Under the pieces are notes generated by a model that made no database searches, was not told where the DNA came from, and worked only from the letters and a program-made list of their open reading frames with translations. Shown here piece by piece: positions 17,304-27,208 of a stretch of 64,000 nt of DNA. A program made the position numbers and the translations under genes. Positions within the stretch are counted from its first letter, which is position 1. Each line of letters begins with the position of its first letter. The stretch comes from Mycobacterium deserti (GTDB taxonomy: Bacteria; Actinomycetota; Actinomycetes; Mycobacteriales; Mycobacteriaceae): positions 186,001 to 250,000 of the forward strand of contig NZ_JAODWD010000001.1 of NCBI RefSeq assembly GCF_025345615.1, given 5' to 3'.

Positions 17304-17699
17304 TTAGGGCTGATACCGCAGATGGGCGCGTTTGTTGATCTCGTCCTCGTCGAGGTAGGTCATCATCGGCACGTCGGGCGCGCACATCATGAACACGACG
17401 AAGGTGCTGGCGATGTCGTCGCGCAGGTTGGCGGCTTGGTAGTGCACGATGTCAAACCCAGGCTCCCAGAACGCTTCTCCGGCCTTGATCGCGTACGGCT
17501 TCTCACCTTCGAGTTCGAAGAGGATCTCCCCCTGCAGCACGTATCCGAACACCGGCCCCGAGTGGCGGTGCGGTCCGGCGCCGGGGTCGCCCGGCGCAAC
17601 GGTGACGGTGGCCACCATCGCGCAGGAGTTCGGTGCGATTCGCGGAGTTTCGTGCAGCAGCACGTCCAGTGTGTTGGTCGGTGACGGCCCGATACGCAT
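17304..17699 (-). CDS. Cupin-domain protein
   Basis: Single-domain cupin of 131 residues. Cupin motif 1 is visible as GPHRHSGPVFGYVLQGEILFE, with two His and a later Glu of the metal site, and motif 2 as EAFWEPGFDIVHYQA. Substrate and metal are unknown. The ATG at 17699 (MRIGPSPTN) is chosen over upstream in-frame starts because the upstream part reads as non-coding. It lies 29 bp upstream of the acyl-CoA dehydrogenase start, on the same strand. Confidence 0.75.
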   Translation of the reverse strand: MRIGPSPTNTLDVLLHETPRIAPNSCAMVATVTVAPGDPGAGPHRHSGPVFGYVLQGEILFELEGEKPYAIKAGEAFWEPGFDIVHYQAANLRDDIASTFVVFMMCAPDVPMMTYLDEDEINKRAHLRYQP

Positions 17700-17765
17700 G
17701 CGTCCAACGCTACGGCCGACGGCGATTGTCCGGCGGTCCAATCGAACACCGCGACGGTGGGCCAA

Positions 17766-18854
17766 TCAGGCCGTAAGCCGTTGCACCGCAGCAGAAATCC
17801 GCTCGTCTGTAGCGGTCAGCGCAACCCGCACATGCTGCGACCCACCTGGGCCGTAGAACTCACCGGGGGCTACCAGGATGCCCGACTGCGCGAGCCATGC
17901 CACGGTGTCGCGGCACGGCTCGCCGCGCGTCGCCCAGAGATAGAGTCCCGCCTCGGAGTGGTCGACGGTCAGGCCGGCCGACTGCAGCGCAGGCAGCAGC
18001 ACATCGCGTCGTCGTGCATACCGGGCCCGCTGCTGTTGTTCGTGGACGTCGTCGTCGAGCGCGGCCACCATAGCGGCCTGCACCGGCGTCGGCACCATCA
18101 TGCCCGCGTGTTTGCGCACCGCCAGCAATTCGGCGACGACCTGCGGATCGCCCGCGACGAACCCTGCGCGATAGCCGGCCAGTGATGAGGTCTTCGACAG
18201 CGAATGCACCGCGAGCAGCCCGGTGTGGTCTCCGTCGCTGATCGACGGGTGCAGCACCGACACCGGAGCCGCGTCCCACCCGAGGCCGAGATAGCACTCG
18301 TCGGAGGCGACAAGCACCCCGCGTTCGCGCGCCCAGCCGACGACTTTGCGCAGATGGTCGACACCCAGCACCTTGCCAGTCGGATTGCTCGGCGAGTTGA
18401 GGTACACCAGGGCAGGTGTCCGCGGGCCCAGCTGCGTCAGCGAATCCGCGAGCACCACCTGCGTGCGGGCCAGCTTAGCGCCGACTTCGTAAGTCGGATA
18501 CGCGAGTTCGGGCACCACGACGATGTCGTCCGGACCAAGGCCCAGCAGCGTCGGCAGCCAGGCGATCAGCTCCTTGGTGCCGATCACCGGCAGCACGGCA
18601 TCGTCGGCCAGCCCGGTGACGCCGTACCGTCGCCGAAGTGCCGCGGCCGCCGACGCCCGCAAGGCCGGCGTTCCCGCGGTCGTCGGATACCCCGGTGACG
18701 AACTCGCCGCAGCGAGCGCGTCGCGGATCACCGGCGCGACGTCGTCCACAGGCGTGCCGACAGACAGGTCGACGATGCCGTCGGCGTGGGAGCGGGCCAG
18801 CGCCGTCACGTCGGCCAGGGTGTCCCACGGGAACACCGGCAAAGAGGCCGACAC
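17766..18854 (-). CDS. dapC: PLP aminotransferase, probable N-succinyldiaminopimelate aminotransferase
   Basis: Fold-type I class I/II aminotransferase of 362 residues, the same length as M. tuberculosis Rv1178. Motifs are SPGYPTTAGTPALR, VIGTKELIAWLP, YLNSPSNPTGKVL, the PLP-binding lysine in VHSLSKTSSLAGYR (about residue 225), and the substrate Arg in VRVALTATDE. With dapD and dapE in the same window it would supply the transamination step of DAP synthesis. It follows fdxC by 35 bp on the same strand. Assignment to DapC rather than another aminotransferase rests on synteny. Confidence 0.85.
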   Translation of the reverse strand: MSASLPVFPWDTLADVTALARSHADGIVDLSVGTPVDDVAPVIRDALAAASSSPGYPTTAGTPALRASAAAALRRRYGVTGLADDAVLPVIGTKELIAWLPTLLGLGPDDIVVVPELAYPTYEVGAKLARTQVVLADSLTQLGPRTPALVYLNSPSNPTGKVLGVDHLRKVVGWARERGVLVASDECYLGLGWDAAPVSVLHPSISDGDHTGLLAVHSLSKTSSLAGYRAGFVAGDPQVVAELLAVRKHAGMMVPTPVQAAMVAALDDDVHEQQQRARYARRRDVLLPALQSAGLTVDHSEAGLYLWATRGEPCRDTVAWLAQSGILVAPGEFYGPGGSQHVRVALTATDERISAAVQRLTA

Positions 18855-18889
18855 CGGACGTCGGCGGCCCACGTCAGACGTGGTCGTTC

Positions 18890-19213
18890 TCAGTCCTCGC
18901 CCTGGGGTGGCAAATCCTTGACCGCCTGCGGGTCGTTGTCGGTCTGGCCGACCTTCGACGCGCCGCCGGGTGAGCCGAGCTCGGTGAAGAAGTCGGCGTT
19001 GATCTGTGTGTACGCGCTCCACTGGTCGGGCACGTCATCTTCGTAGTAGATGGCCTCGACGGGGCACACCGGCTCGCACGCGCCGCAGTCGACGCATTCG
19101 TCCGGATGGATGAACAACATGCGTGCGCCCTCGTAAATGCAGTCGACGGGGCATTCTTCGATACACGCCTTGTCTTTGATGTCGACGCAGGGTTCAGCGA
19201 TCGTGTATGTCAC
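18890..19213 (-). CDS. fdxC: Seven-iron ferredoxin, FdxC-like
   Basis: Protein of 107 residues with the 3Fe-4S/4Fe-4S cysteine pattern CVDIKDKACIEECPVDCIY and CVDCGACEPVCPVEAIYYE, and a long C-terminal tail (WSAYTQINADFFTELGSPGG). This is the mycobacterial FdxC type. Such ferredoxins carry electrons for cytochromes P450 and other reductions, and are essential in mycobacteria as far as known. GTG 19213 follows GAGGAGA by 7 nt. It is probably transcribed with the downstream dapC-like gene. Confidence 0.95.
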   Translation of the reverse strand: MTYTIAEPCVDIKDKACIEECPVDCIYEGARMLFIHPDECVDCGACEPVCPVEAIYYEDDVPDQWSAYTQINADFFTELGSPGGASKVGQTDNDPQAVKDLPPQGED

Positions 19214-19523
19214 GAAGTCTCCTCGATCTCCTGTCCAGTGGGCTGCTGGTCTTCGGTTGGGGCCCGCCGAAAGCTCCCGCAAGTATGCGAAGTCCATACC
19301 TGGACGGTCGTCTCAGTGTGCCCTAACTTCGCGCGCCGCCCGGTTACGGGTGGCGCGCGGTTACTGATACTAAACGTCGCAGATACAACCCGACCAGTCG
19401 CCACACCCCTTCGTGTCCAGTCTGCTGGTCGACTGCTCAGCATGAGCGTCTGCGAATGTAACGCTATGGCGTGATTCGGTCCGATTTTCCGCCGTGACGT
19501 TACGTTCGCGGTATACCGGCACG
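19214..19523. other. Intergenic region between fdxC and DUF1353 gene
   Basis: These 310 bases hold no convincing gene. On the minus strand a CATACT hexamer (near 19281-19287) could be the fdxC -10. A GTAACG/CGTTAC inverted pair (19458-19463 and 19498-19503) and a TATACC hexamer (19512-19517) lie just before the DUF1353 start. Nothing else stands out. Confidence 0.4.
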
Positions 19524-20108
19524 ATGGCCGACGAGCTGGCGCCCCCGGTCGAGGTACTGCACCTTCGCCAGTCCTACGACGATCCGCAAGACGACGAGCA
19601 GTGGGATCGCTGGCGAACCACGCGACAGCTGACGGTCGACGTTGGCGGGCGACACCTCGAGGTGCCCTACGGCTTCGACACCGATCTGGTCAGCGTGCCC
19701 GGTGCCTTCGCCTGGTTCATCCCACGCGCCGGGCGATACGCCCGCGCCGCCGTTCTGCACGACCACCTGTGGCAGCAGATAGACGACGGTGACACCGAGT
19801 CGGGCGACCGCCGTCAGGCGGACGAGACGTTCCTCCTGGCGATGCAGGCAGCCGGTGTGACACTGCTGAGGCGGCGAATCATGTGGACCGCGGTTCGGGC
19901 GAACGCCATCTTCTGTAAGCGCCAGGGCGGTGCGGGTTCTTGGAAAGACCTCTTGCCCATGCTCGTATGGGCTCTCGTCGCGTTGGCCGTCGCGGGCGTG
20001 CCCGCCGTCCTGATTCTGGTGTTCAGCGTCGTGCTGTGGCTCGTCGAGTCGGCCATTGCCCTCGCCGTGCCGCACGAGACGCCGCGCGGGCCTCAGTTCA
20101 AGACCTAG
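19524..20108 (+). CDS. DUF1353 family protein with C-terminal membrane segment
   Basis: Protein of 194 residues. The DUF1353 core is seen as [20 protein letters not shown], then [11 protein letters not shown] and [17 protein letters not shown]. These proteins resemble phage-encoded metallo-proteins with a conserved His and Asp, and their function is unknown. A hydrophobic stretch (about 150-185, [20 protein letters not shown] and further) anchors it in the membrane. ATG 19524 is preferred, and a GTG at 19494 is a longer alternative. Its stop shares a CTAG with the convergent fbiC stop. Confidence 0.7.
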   Translation: MADELAPPVEVLHLRQSYDDPQDDEQWDRWRTTRQLTVDVGGRHLEVPYGFDTDLVSVPGAFAWFIPRAGRYARAAVLHDHLWQQIDDGDTESGDRRQADETFLLAMQAAGVTLLRRRIMWTAVRANAIFCKRQGGAGSWKDLLPMLVWALVALAVAGVPAVLILVFSVVLWLVESAIALAVPHETPRGPQFKT

Positions 20109-22684
20109 GCAGCCAACGGCGTGTAGTCGGTCGTGCGCTGGCGTGCCGGACGGCCGATGCCCTCGGCGATGGCGACGAGTTCCTCGGCGGTCTTGGCCGA
20201 GCCGTTCTCCGAGCCCGCCATCCGCGAGATGGTCTCCTCCATCAGCGTGCCGCCGAGGTCGTTCGCGCCGCCCTTGAGCATCACCTGTGTGCGCTCGACG
20301 CCGAGCTTGACCCAGCTGGTCTGGATGTGCGAGATCCTGCCGTGCAACATGATTCGCGCCAGCGCATGCACAGCGCGGTTGTCGCGATGCGTCGGACCCG
20401 GGCGCGCGCCGCCCGCCAGGTAGAGCGGCGAGCTCTGGTGGACGAACGGCAGCGGGACGAACTCGGTGAATCCGCCCGTCCGATCCTGGATCTCACGCAG
20501 GACCCGAAGGTGGCCGACCCAATGTCGCGGCTGGTCGACATGCCCGTACATCATGGTCGAGCTCGATCGCAGCCCGACCTCATGCGCGGTGGTGACGACG
20601 TCGATCCACATCGACGTCGGCAGCTTCCCTTTGGTCAGCACCCAGCGCACTTCATCGTCGAGGATCTCGGCGGCCGTACCGGGGATGGTGTCCAGACCCG
20701 CCTCGCGCAAACTGATCAGCCACTCGCGAATCGACAACCCACTCTTGGTCACACCGTTAGCGATCTCCATCGGCGAGAACGCGTGCACGTGCATCGACGG
20801 CACCCTCGCTTTGACCGCCCGGACAAGGTCGGCGTAACCGGTCACCGGCAGCTCAGGGTCGATTCCACCCTGCATGCAGACCTCGGTCGCACCGGCGACG
20901 TGTGCCTCCCACGCCCGGTCGGCGACCTCGTCGGTCGAGAGCGAGAACGCATCGGCGTCGCCTTTGCGTTGCGCGAAGGCGCAGAACCGGCAGCCGGTGT
21001 AGCAGATGTTGGTGAAATTGATGTTCCGGTTGACGACGAACGTCACGTCATCACCGACGACATCGCGCCGCAGCGAATCGGCAAGTGCGGCAACGGCATC
21101 GAGCGCCGGCCCGTCTGCGGTGGCCAACGCCAGATACTCGTCGTCGGACAAGGCCGCCGGATCCCGCTCGGCCGACCGCAGCGCGGCGAGCACATCGGTG
21201 TCGACGCGTTCAGGCACCCTGGCCGCCAGTTCGGACACCTTCTCGCGGATCGACTCCCAGTCGCCGAACGCGTCGCCGAGATCGCTGCGGGTTTCGGTGC
21301 GCCGGCCCTCGGTGTCGATGGCGGCATGCAGATCGACCCGGCCCAGCGACTCGGTGGCCTCGTCGGGCTCCTGCCACGGCCGGCCGACCGGATTGACGTC
21401 GAGCGCGAGTCCGGTCTCGGGGTCGGCCAGCGCGTCGACGTGGCCGCGCACGCGCGGGTCGATCCACGCCGCGCCCGCCTGCACGTACTGCGGTTGCGCG
21501 GTCAGGCGCTGCACGAGGTCGTAACCCGCTTCCGCGGTGATGGCGGCCAACTCCTCGAGAGCGGGCCACGGCCGCTCGGGGTTGACGTGGTCGGGGGTCA
21601 GCGGAGACACCCCGCCCCAGTCGTCGACGCCGGCGCCGACCAGTGCGAGGCACTCCTCGCGCGAGACCAGGTTCGGCGGCGCCTGGATGCGCATCTTCGG
21701 CCCCATCACCAACCGCGTCACCGCGATGGTTGCCACGAAATCGTCGAAACCCGCGTCCGGAGTCGACGCCATCGCTGTGTGGTCCTTGGCGCGGAAGTTC
21801 TGCACGATCACTTCCTGGACGTGCCCGAACTCCTTGTGCGAGCGACGGATCGCGTGGACGGTCTCGGCGCGCTCGGTCAGCGTCTCTCCGATGCCGACCA
21901 GCAGGCCCGTGGTGAACGGGACCGACAGCCTGCCCGCGTCGGCGAGTGTCCGCAGCCGCACCTGCGGATCTTTGTCGGGGCTGCCGTAGTGTGCGAGGCC
22001 CTTGGTCTCGAACAGCCGGCGCGACGTGGTCTCCAGCATCATGCCCATGGAGGGGGCGACGGGCTTGAGCCGCGACAACTCCGACCAGCTCATCACGCCC
22101 GGATTGAGGTGCGGGAGCAGACCCGTCTCCTCGAGCACCCGGATCGCCATCGCGCGCACGTAGTCGAGCGTCGAGTCGTAGCCCCGCTCGTCGAGCCATT
22201 GCCTGGCCTCGTCCCACCGCGCTTCTGGACGATCGCCGAGAGTGAACAATGCTTCTTTACAACCCATTTCGGCGCCGCGACGGGCTACCTCGAGGATCTC
22301 GTCGGGCTCCATGTACATGCCCGCGCCCGTACTGCGCAGCCGACCAGGGACCGTCACGAACGTGCAGTAGTGGCAGGTGTCGCGGCACAGATGGGTGACA
22401 GGTATGAACACCTTGCGCGAATAAGTGACCGGCAGGCGCCCGCTGGGTCCGCGGCGCCCGGTGGACTCGAGTCCTGCATCGCGCACCCGCGCCGCACTGG
22501 CGCACAGATCGGCAAGATCGTCGCCGCGGGCGGTCATCGCGGTTGCGGCTTCCTCGACATTGAGCGCCACACCGTCGCGGGCGCGTCGGAGCACGCGGCG
22601 CATGGCAGCAGGGGTCGGCGCACCGGATTTCGGTGGGACCACCGGGATGGGCAGAGCGGCGCCACGCTGGGGGTTCAGAGCCAC
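20105..22684 (-). CDS. fbiC: FO synthase (7,8-didemethyl-8-hydroxy-5-deazariboflavin synthase)
   Basis: Bifunctional radical-SAM protein of about 859 residues, the CofG-CofH fusion of actinobacteria. It builds the F420 chromophore from tyrosine and the flavin precursor 5-amino-6-ribitylaminouracil. Both CxxxCxxC clusters are intact: CRDTCHYC in the N-terminal half and CYTGCRFC in the C-terminal half (about residue 560). GTG 22684 is used because it gives a length close to M. tuberculosis FbiC (856); another GTG at 22729 would add 15 residues. F420-using candidates in this window include the PPOX proteins and possibly the luciferase-like monooxygenase. Confidence 0.96.
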   Translation of the reverse strand: MALNPQRGAALPIPVVPPKSGAPTPAAMRRVLRRARDGVALNVEEAATAMTARGDDLADLCASAARVRDAGLESTGRRGPSGRLPVTYSRKVFIPVTHLCRDTCHYCTFVTVPGRLRSTGAGMYMEPDEILEVARRGAEMGCKEALFTLGDRPEARWDEARQWLDERGYDSTLDYVRAMAIRVLEETGLLPHLNPGVMSWSELSRLKPVAPSMGMMLETTSRRLFETKGLAHYGSPDKDPQVRLRTLADAGRLSVPFTTGLLVGIGETLTERAETVHAIRRSHKEFGHVQEVIVQNFRAKDHTAMASTPDAGFDDFVATIAVTRLVMGPKMRIQAPPNLVSREECLALVGAGVDDWGGVSPLTPDHVNPERPWPALEELAAITAEAGYDLVQRLTAQPQYVQAGAAWIDPRVRGHVDALADPETGLALDVNPVGRPWQEPDEATESLGRVDLHAAIDTEGRRTETRSDLGDAFGDWESIREKVSELAARVPERVDTDVLAALRSAERDPAALSDDEYLALATADGPALDAVAALADSLRRDVVGDDVTFVVNRNINFTNICYTGCRFCAFAQRKGDADAFSLSTDEVADRAWEAHVAGATEVCMQGGIDPELPVTGYADLVRAVKARVPSMHVHAFSPMEIANGVTKSGLSIREWLISLREAGLDTIPGTAAEILDDEVRWVLTKGKLPTSMWIDVVTTAHEVGLRSSSTMMYGHVDQPRHWVGHLRVLREIQDRTGGFTEFVPLPFVHQSSPLYLAGGARPGPTHRDNRAVHALARIMLHGRISHIQTSWVKLGVERTQVMLKGGANDLGGTLMEETISRMAGSENGSAKTAEELVAIAEGIGRPARQRTTDYTPLAA

Positions 22685-22902
22685 TCCCGTGTAACCCCGA
22701 CGTTGACGAGATTCATCCGCGCGTCCCACATCCTGAAATCACGTGCGCCTGCCATCCGCCTGACATACCGGCCACCCTAGTCCGCCTGTGCGAAGTAGTG
22801 GCGGCCCGCCGCCACGCGGCCGCGACGCCACGTCGTTTCGGTGACGGCGCGTCAACGGCAGCGTAGGTTGCTAGCACCGCAGTGTCCTCCAGAGGAGTCG
22901 GC

Positions 22903-23850
22903 ATGAAGTTCTTCACCCGCTCACTGGTAGCGGCCGGAGCCGCCCTCATGACCGCCGGGACCGTCGCAATCGCCCAGGCCGAGCCGATCGTCCTGCCCGC
23001 CGTTGCGAAGTCCTCGGTTGAGGTGACATCGGCCGAGCGCCCGATGATGCTGCCGCATCAGTCTCTCCAGTTGGCGATCGCGCCGAACCTCGCCAACGCC
23101 ATCGACAACGCATACCTGGCGGTCGAGCCGTGGGTGCAGTACGGCTTCGAACTGGCAACCGCGGCGGTGGCGTGGATTCCGTATGTTGGCTGGTTCTCCG
23201 GCCAGATCATGGTGCTCTACGACTTCGGCGAAAGCATCGTCGCCAGTGGCGTCTTCAACTTCACTGACGTGTTGCGCGGTGACGGCGGCATCATCGCGAA
23301 CCTGGTCGACTTCGGGATCGACGTCGGGCTGGCGTTCGTCTGGTTGGGCCTCGACGAACTGGCGCAGTTCGTGCCCTTACCACCGTTCTGCTGCTACCCG
23401 CCGCGCCCTCCCGTGCAGGGGCCGTTCCTCGCAGCCGAGACGGTGGGAGCCCCGCTCGCCGACACGATGACGGCGACGTCGCTGGAGGAGACGCCATCAG
23501 AGATCGTCAAAGAAACTGCAACTCAGGACGAGGACGTCACCGAACAAGAAATCCTCGCCGAAGAAGAGTCCGCCACGGACGACGGTGACCTGGGCGAGGA
23601 ACCGGGCGAAGAAGATGTCACCACCGAGGACGTCACGCAGACAACGGACACCGCAGGCACCGTGGCGGCGCAGGGTGAAATCCGTGACGGCCTCAATGCC
23701 GCTGAAAACGACGAGGTCGACGCCGGCCCGACCGCCGATCCGTCAGAGAACAACCTCGTTACCGACGCCAGGGACACCGACAGCACGGCACCGAAGGCGG
23801 ACGTTGACGCCGACACCGATTCCGCGTCAGAAGGTCAGCCGTCGCCGTAG
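22903..23850 (+). CDS. Exported protein with acidic disordered tail
   Basis: Protein of 315 residues. Residues 1-27 are a signal peptide (MKFFTRSLVAAGAALMTAGT then AIAQAEP). Residues 50-170 contain hydrophobic and amphipathic helices (YGFELATAAVAWIPYVGWFS, IIANLVDFGIDVGLAFVWLG) ending in PPFCCYPPRPPV. From about 190 to the end the sequence is Glu/Asp/Thr-rich low complexity with few hydrophobics. Function unknown. The layout (secreted, membrane-interacting core, long acidic tail) looks mycobacterial, but I do not recognise a named family. Its last 24 bases overlap the convergent membrane-protein gene. Confidence 0.7.
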   Translation: MKFFTRSLVAAGAALMTAGTVAIAQAEPIVLPAVAKSSVEVTSAERPMMLPHQSLQLAIAPNLANAIDNAYLAVEPWVQYGFELATAAVAWIPYVGWFSGQIMVLYDFGESIVASGVFNFTDVLRGDGGIIANLVDFGIDVGLAFVWLGLDELAQFVPLPPFCCYPPRPPVQGPFLAAETVGAPLADTMTATSLEETPSEIVKETATQDEDVTEQEILAEEESATDDGDLGEEPGEEDVTTEDVTQTTDTAGTVAAQGEIRDGLNAAENDEVDAGPTADPSENNLVTDARDTDSTAPKADVDADTDSASEGQPSP

Positions 23851-24255
23851 CACCGCAGCGGCGGGCACCATGCCGAGCACGATCAACAGCAACGGCCGGA
23901 ACTGCATCGCACCGGCGCCGCCGAACACGATGTCGTCGCCAGGACCGCCAAGGAAGAACACCGCGACCGTGAGCAGCCAGCACCACACGGGCAGGCCCGC
24001 GAGCCCCGGCGACGACGTCCAATGCGTCGCTGCCCACACCAGCGCCGCGTTGACCAGGCCGCTCAGCAACGCGCTGATGGGAAAGGGAACCGTTCCGAGG
24101 TAGGCGGGCAGGAAGAACGCGGCCGCGATAGCGCTGAGGACGCCGTCGAGCGCGAGCAGCGTCAGGACGACGACGCGCTGGCGGTCACCGGCAAGTGCCG
24201 GCGCGGTCAGGTCGGGATGCTGTCGAACAGACCCGCCACCGAGCCGATCACCCAC
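23827..24255 (-). CDS. Small integral membrane protein (Rv1171-like)
   Basis: Up to 142 residues with four hydrophobic segments: VVVLTLLALDGVLSAIAAAF, FPISALLSGLVNAALVWAA, GLPVWCWLLTVAVFFLGG and LLLIVLGMVPAAAVL. It sits between fbiC and mshB, as Rv1171 does in M. tuberculosis. The start is unclear. GTG 24255 is the first in frame but overlaps the 35-aa ORF upstream in another frame; a CTG at 24210 (MTAPALAG...) would overlap that ORF's stop as CTGA and give 127 residues, which looks more natural. Function unknown. Confidence 0.65.
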   Translation of the reverse strand: MGDRLGGGSVRQHPDLTAPALAGDRQRVVVLTLLALDGVLSAIAAAFFLPAYLGTVPFPISALLSGLVNAALVWAATHWTSSPGLAGLPVWCWLLTVAVFFLGGPGDDIVFGGAGAMQFRPLLLIVLGMVPAAAVLRRRLTF

Positions 24256-24314
24256 TGCAGGTTGTCCAGCCGCTCCTGCCAGTGCTGCAGGTTGGGATCG
24301 AGGTCCTGGTCCAT
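24207..24314 (-). CDS. Putative 35-aa microprotein upstream of the membrane protein
   Basis: ATG at 24314, with AAGGGACGG nearby upstream, opens a 35-residue ORF (MDQDLDPNLQHWQERLDNLQ, then WVIGSVAGLFDSIPT). It is a predicted amphipathic helix with two Trp and a heptad-like spacing of Leu. Its TGA overlaps the likely CTG start of the following membrane protein. Composition and coupling suggest a real gene; conservation has not been tested. Confidence 0.45.
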   Translation of the reverse strand: MDQDLDPNLQHWQERLDNLQWVIGSVAGLFDSIPT

Positions 24315-24369
24315 TGCCGTCCCTTCCACGCGCCGTCGGTTGTCGGGGAGCTTACCCCTCAGCGTGGGC

Positions 24370-25275
24370 TTATTCGAGGTTCAGGCCGGCCAACAGGTCC
24401 GTTTCCCAGCCGCGGGCGTCACGCTCGCCGGCTTCGCCCGACACCAGGACGTAGTGCTCGACCGCGCCGACCGGCAGCGCGATGTTGTTCGACAGTGCGA
24501 AGGCCCGCCCGTGCTCGGCGACGGTGATCTGCGTGGCGTGCGCTCGCATGGCCGCCACCTTCGCGGGCAGTTGGTCCGGCACGTCGATGACGGCGCTGAT
24601 CTCCTCGTCGGGGAAGCCGAACGGCAGTTCATCGACGGACACGCGAATCCATTCGGACGGCACGTCGTCGAGGGCCTCGAGGCCGGACGCGACGGCAGAC
24701 GTCGAGAACACCGTCCAGTAGAGCTTCGGGACGGCCCATGGTTCGCCGGGATGATCGGCGCCGCCTGATGCCGCAACGGCGGCCATGGTCACCTCGTGGG
24801 TGTGGATGTGGTCGGGGTGTCCATATCCCCCGTTGGGGTCGTAGGTGACGACGACGTGCGGGCGCAACTCCCGGATGATGGTGACCAGCGCGCCGACGGC
24901 TTCGCCGGGGTCCGCGTCGACGAATCGCTCGCGGTGCCGCGGCGGCGTCCCCTCCATCCCCGAGTCGCGCCAGCGTCCGGCCCCGCCGAGATACCTCGGC
25001 CCGTCAACGCCCAGCGCGTTCAGTGCGGCGGTCAGTTCGCCGATGCGATATCCGCCGAGTTGATCGGCTTGGTCGACGGCCAATTGGGCCCAGCGATCGC
25101 CGATGACCTCACCCTCTTCACCGAGCGTGCACGTGACGACCTCGACCCGCGCCCCGCGCGCGACGTAATGGGCGATGGTCGCGCCGGTGGTCAGCGTCTC
25201 GTCGTCAGGATGGGCGTGCACGAACAGCAATCGCCCGACGGCGGCGCCGTCATTCGCGTTGAGCTCCATTCGCAT
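24370..25275 (-). CDS. mshB: GlcNAc-Ins deacetylase, mycothiol biosynthesis
   Basis: LmbE/PIG-L family zinc deacetylase of about 301 residues that removes acetyl from 1-D-myo-inosityl-2-acetamido-2-deoxy-glucopyranoside, the second dedicated step of mycothiol synthesis. Zinc motif HAHPDDE (about residues 18-24) and HPDHIHTHE (about 152-160) are intact, as is [22 protein letters not shown] 25275 (or 25269, two codons later) is preferred over ATG 25317, which would overlap the lpqW 3' end. It lies 20 bp after lpqW on the same strand. Confidence 0.93.
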   Translation of the reverse strand: MRMELNANDGAAVGRLLFVHAHPDDETLTTGATIAHYVARGARVEVVTCTLGEEGEVIGDRWAQLAVDQADQLGGYRIGELTAALNALGVDGPRYLGGAGRWRDSGMEGTPPRHRERFVDADPGEAVGALVTIIRELRPHVVVTYDPNGGYGHPDHIHTHEVTMAAVAASGGADHPGEPWAVPKLYWTVFSTSAVASGLEALDDVPSEWIRVSVDELPFGFPDEEISAVIDVPDQLPAKVAAMRAHATQITVAEHGRAFALSNNIALPVGAVEHYVLVSGEAGERDARGWETDLLAGLNLE

Positions 25276-25295
25276 CAGCGTGCCAGCCAGCGAAA

Positions 25296-27155
25296 CTACT
25301 GGCGCGTTTTCGTCCATCGGCCGGCATCGCCGACGATGCCGACCGGCACCGCGCCCGACAGGCTGACGTTCTGCACGCTCGGTCCCGCCGCGACGATCGT
25401 GGTGTCCTGCAGGATCGGCAACACGGTGGCCATGTTCCACAGCCGCGGTTCGACCGCCGTGATCACCTCGGCGATGCCTTCGCTGCCGTCCAGCGCCGCG
25501 TCGATCTTCGGCTGGATGCTGCGGTCGCACACGCCGGTGATGTTGCTCGGCGCCTGGACGAGCTCATCGGAGTCCTGCGGCGCCGGGCTGGCGGTGGTCG
25601 GCGTCGCCGACGGGGTGGGCCGTGGCGACGGGCTCCCGGGTGGGCGCGTCGAGGGGCTGGGCGCCTCAGGTGCGGCGGTCGCTATCGGCGTGGCCTCCAG
25701 CGCGCGGCAGCCGTAGCGCGATGCCAACGCGGTCGCGAGATCGCCGCCCGCATGGTGCCAGCCGACGACGGCGTCGACCCGGTTGTTCGTCAGCGCGTCG
25801 CCGTAGAGGACGACGGGGTCGAGTGCCGAGACCGATGCGGCGATACCGACGTTGCGCAATTGGTCGGCGGCGGTGTTGGCCACCGCGACCGACGTCGGAT
25901 CGTTGGCCGCGACGCCGATCACCAACGACAACGGCACACCGTCTTTGGTGATGCGGCCGCGGTCGTTGTCGGGCTGCGGTGTGCCCGGTGTCGGCGGCGC
26001 CGGAGTCGTCACCGGCTCGACCACGAAACCCGCGTCGGCGAACAATCCGAGCGCGTCCTCCTTCGACATCGCGGGAGGCGCGGTGGGCACATAACCCGGA
26101 TCCGACGGCGAGCGCACCTGCGCCTGCGCCAATGTGACGGTGTTGTCGTCACCGGCACCGACGGCGGCAAGCAGGTCGACGTCGAGCAGGCCCAGAATCG
26201 CCTTGCGCACCTGGGTATCGGCCAACGCGGGCTGCTGCCCGCGCAGGCTCAACTGCATCACCCGCGGTGTCACGATCCGCGACGTCCGCACGTCCGGGAT
26301 CGCGGACAGTTGTGCGAACGCGGCCGCCCCGCCGTGCACCTGGGCCACCTGGGTGTCGCCGTTGCGGATGGAGTCGGCCAGCGCGGCCGAGTCGCCGCCG
26401 CGGCGGAACAACACCTGGTCCGGTTTCGCGGGCGCACTCCAGTAGCGGTCATTGCGGGCCAGCAGGATCTCATCGCGCTGCGGGTCGATGTTCTCCACCC
26501 GGAACTGTCCGCCGGTGACCGGCAGCGCGCGTGCGAGCCCCGAGCCGAAACCGCCGGGGACGTCTTTGACGATGTGCGCGGGCAGGATGTTGTTGAACAG
26601 TTCGCGCCATGCCGGGTACGGCTGGGCGAACGTCACCACCGCCACCTTGCCGCCTTCGACCGATTGCACACCTCTGATCAGGTCGTAGCCCGCGGGGTCG
26701 ACAACGCCGGGGTGGCTGACCATCTGCTGCCAGAGGTACCAGAAGTCGTCGGCGCCGATCGGCGCGTTGTCGGTCCACGACGCCTCCGGCTGGATCGTGT
26801 AGGTGACGGTGAACGGGTTCTGGTTGGTCACCTCCGCCGACTCCAGCAGCGTGCTGTCGAGCTCCCACCGCGATCCCGTCGGACTACTCGGATCCGGTAT
26901 CGGCCGAAACGAGCTCGGCAGCACCAACGAACTGATCGCCGCGTTGACCGGCGATTGATCCGACAGAAGATGCGGATTGAAACCCGGCCCGATCCGGTCG
27001 ATCGCCATGATGATCTGCGTCGCCTTTTTCGGAGGAGGTGGCGTCGACTCCGTTGTGTCGGTGCTCTGCGGCGCAGGCGGAGGGCTGACCGTGCAGGCGG
27101 ATACGAGCGTCATCAGCGCAAACAGCGCGGCAACGACGCGTACGGGCCTCGGCAC
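25296..27155 (-). CDS. lpqW: LpqW-like lipoprotein (solute-binding protein 5 fold)
   Basis: Lipoprotein of 619 residues with a lipobox LVSAC (Cys21) and the layout of oligopeptide ABC-transporter binding proteins. LpqW in mycobacteria is not a transporter component; it directs flux between PIM6 and lipoarabinomannan by acting on PimE/MptB-type steps, and pimE lies 5 kb away. GTG 27155 begins [15 protein letters not shown] Pro/Ser/Thr-rich insertion occurs near residues 515-550 ([20 protein letters not shown]). It is followed by mshB after a 20-bp gap. Confidence 0.9.
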   Translation of the reverse strand: MPRPVRVVAALFALMTLVSACTVSPPPAPQSTDTTESTPPPPKKATQIIMAIDRIGPGFNPHLLSDQSPVNAAISSLVLPSSFRPIPDPSSPTGSRWELDSTLLESAEVTNQNPFTVTYTIQPEASWTDNAPIGADDFWYLWQQMVSHPGVVDPAGYDLIRGVQSVEGGKVAVVTFAQPYPAWRELFNNILPAHIVKDVPGGFGSGLARALPVTGGQFRVENIDPQRDEILLARNDRYWSAPAKPDQVLFRRGGDSAALADSIRNGDTQVAQVHGGAAAFAQLSAIPDVRTSRIVTPRVMQLSLRGQQPALADTQVRKAILGLLDVDLLAAVGAGDDNTVTLAQAQVRSPSDPGYVPTAPPAMSKEDALGLFADAGFVVEPVTTPAPPTPGTPQPDNDRGRITKDGVPLSLVIGVAANDPTSVAVANTAADQLRNVGIAASVSALDPVVLYGDALTNNRVDAVVGWHHAGGDLATALASRYGCRALEATPIATAAPEAPSPSTRPPGSPSPRPTPSATPTTASPAPQDSDELVQAPSNITGVCDRSIQPKIDAALDGSEGIAEVITAVEPRLWNMATVLPILQDTTIVAAGPSVQNVSLSGAVPVGIVGDAGRWTKTRQ

Positions 27156-27208
27156 GCCATTCAGGGTATCGGCAGACCGCACGGCCGCCAGGCCGGTGAT
27201 CTTGAACT

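Noticed and set aside
19940..22780. 946-codon plus-strand ORF opposite fbiC
   Set aside because: It is the mirror frame of FO synthase, whose two radical-SAM clusters are intact on the minus strand; the plus-strand product is Arg/His-rich and unrecognisable.
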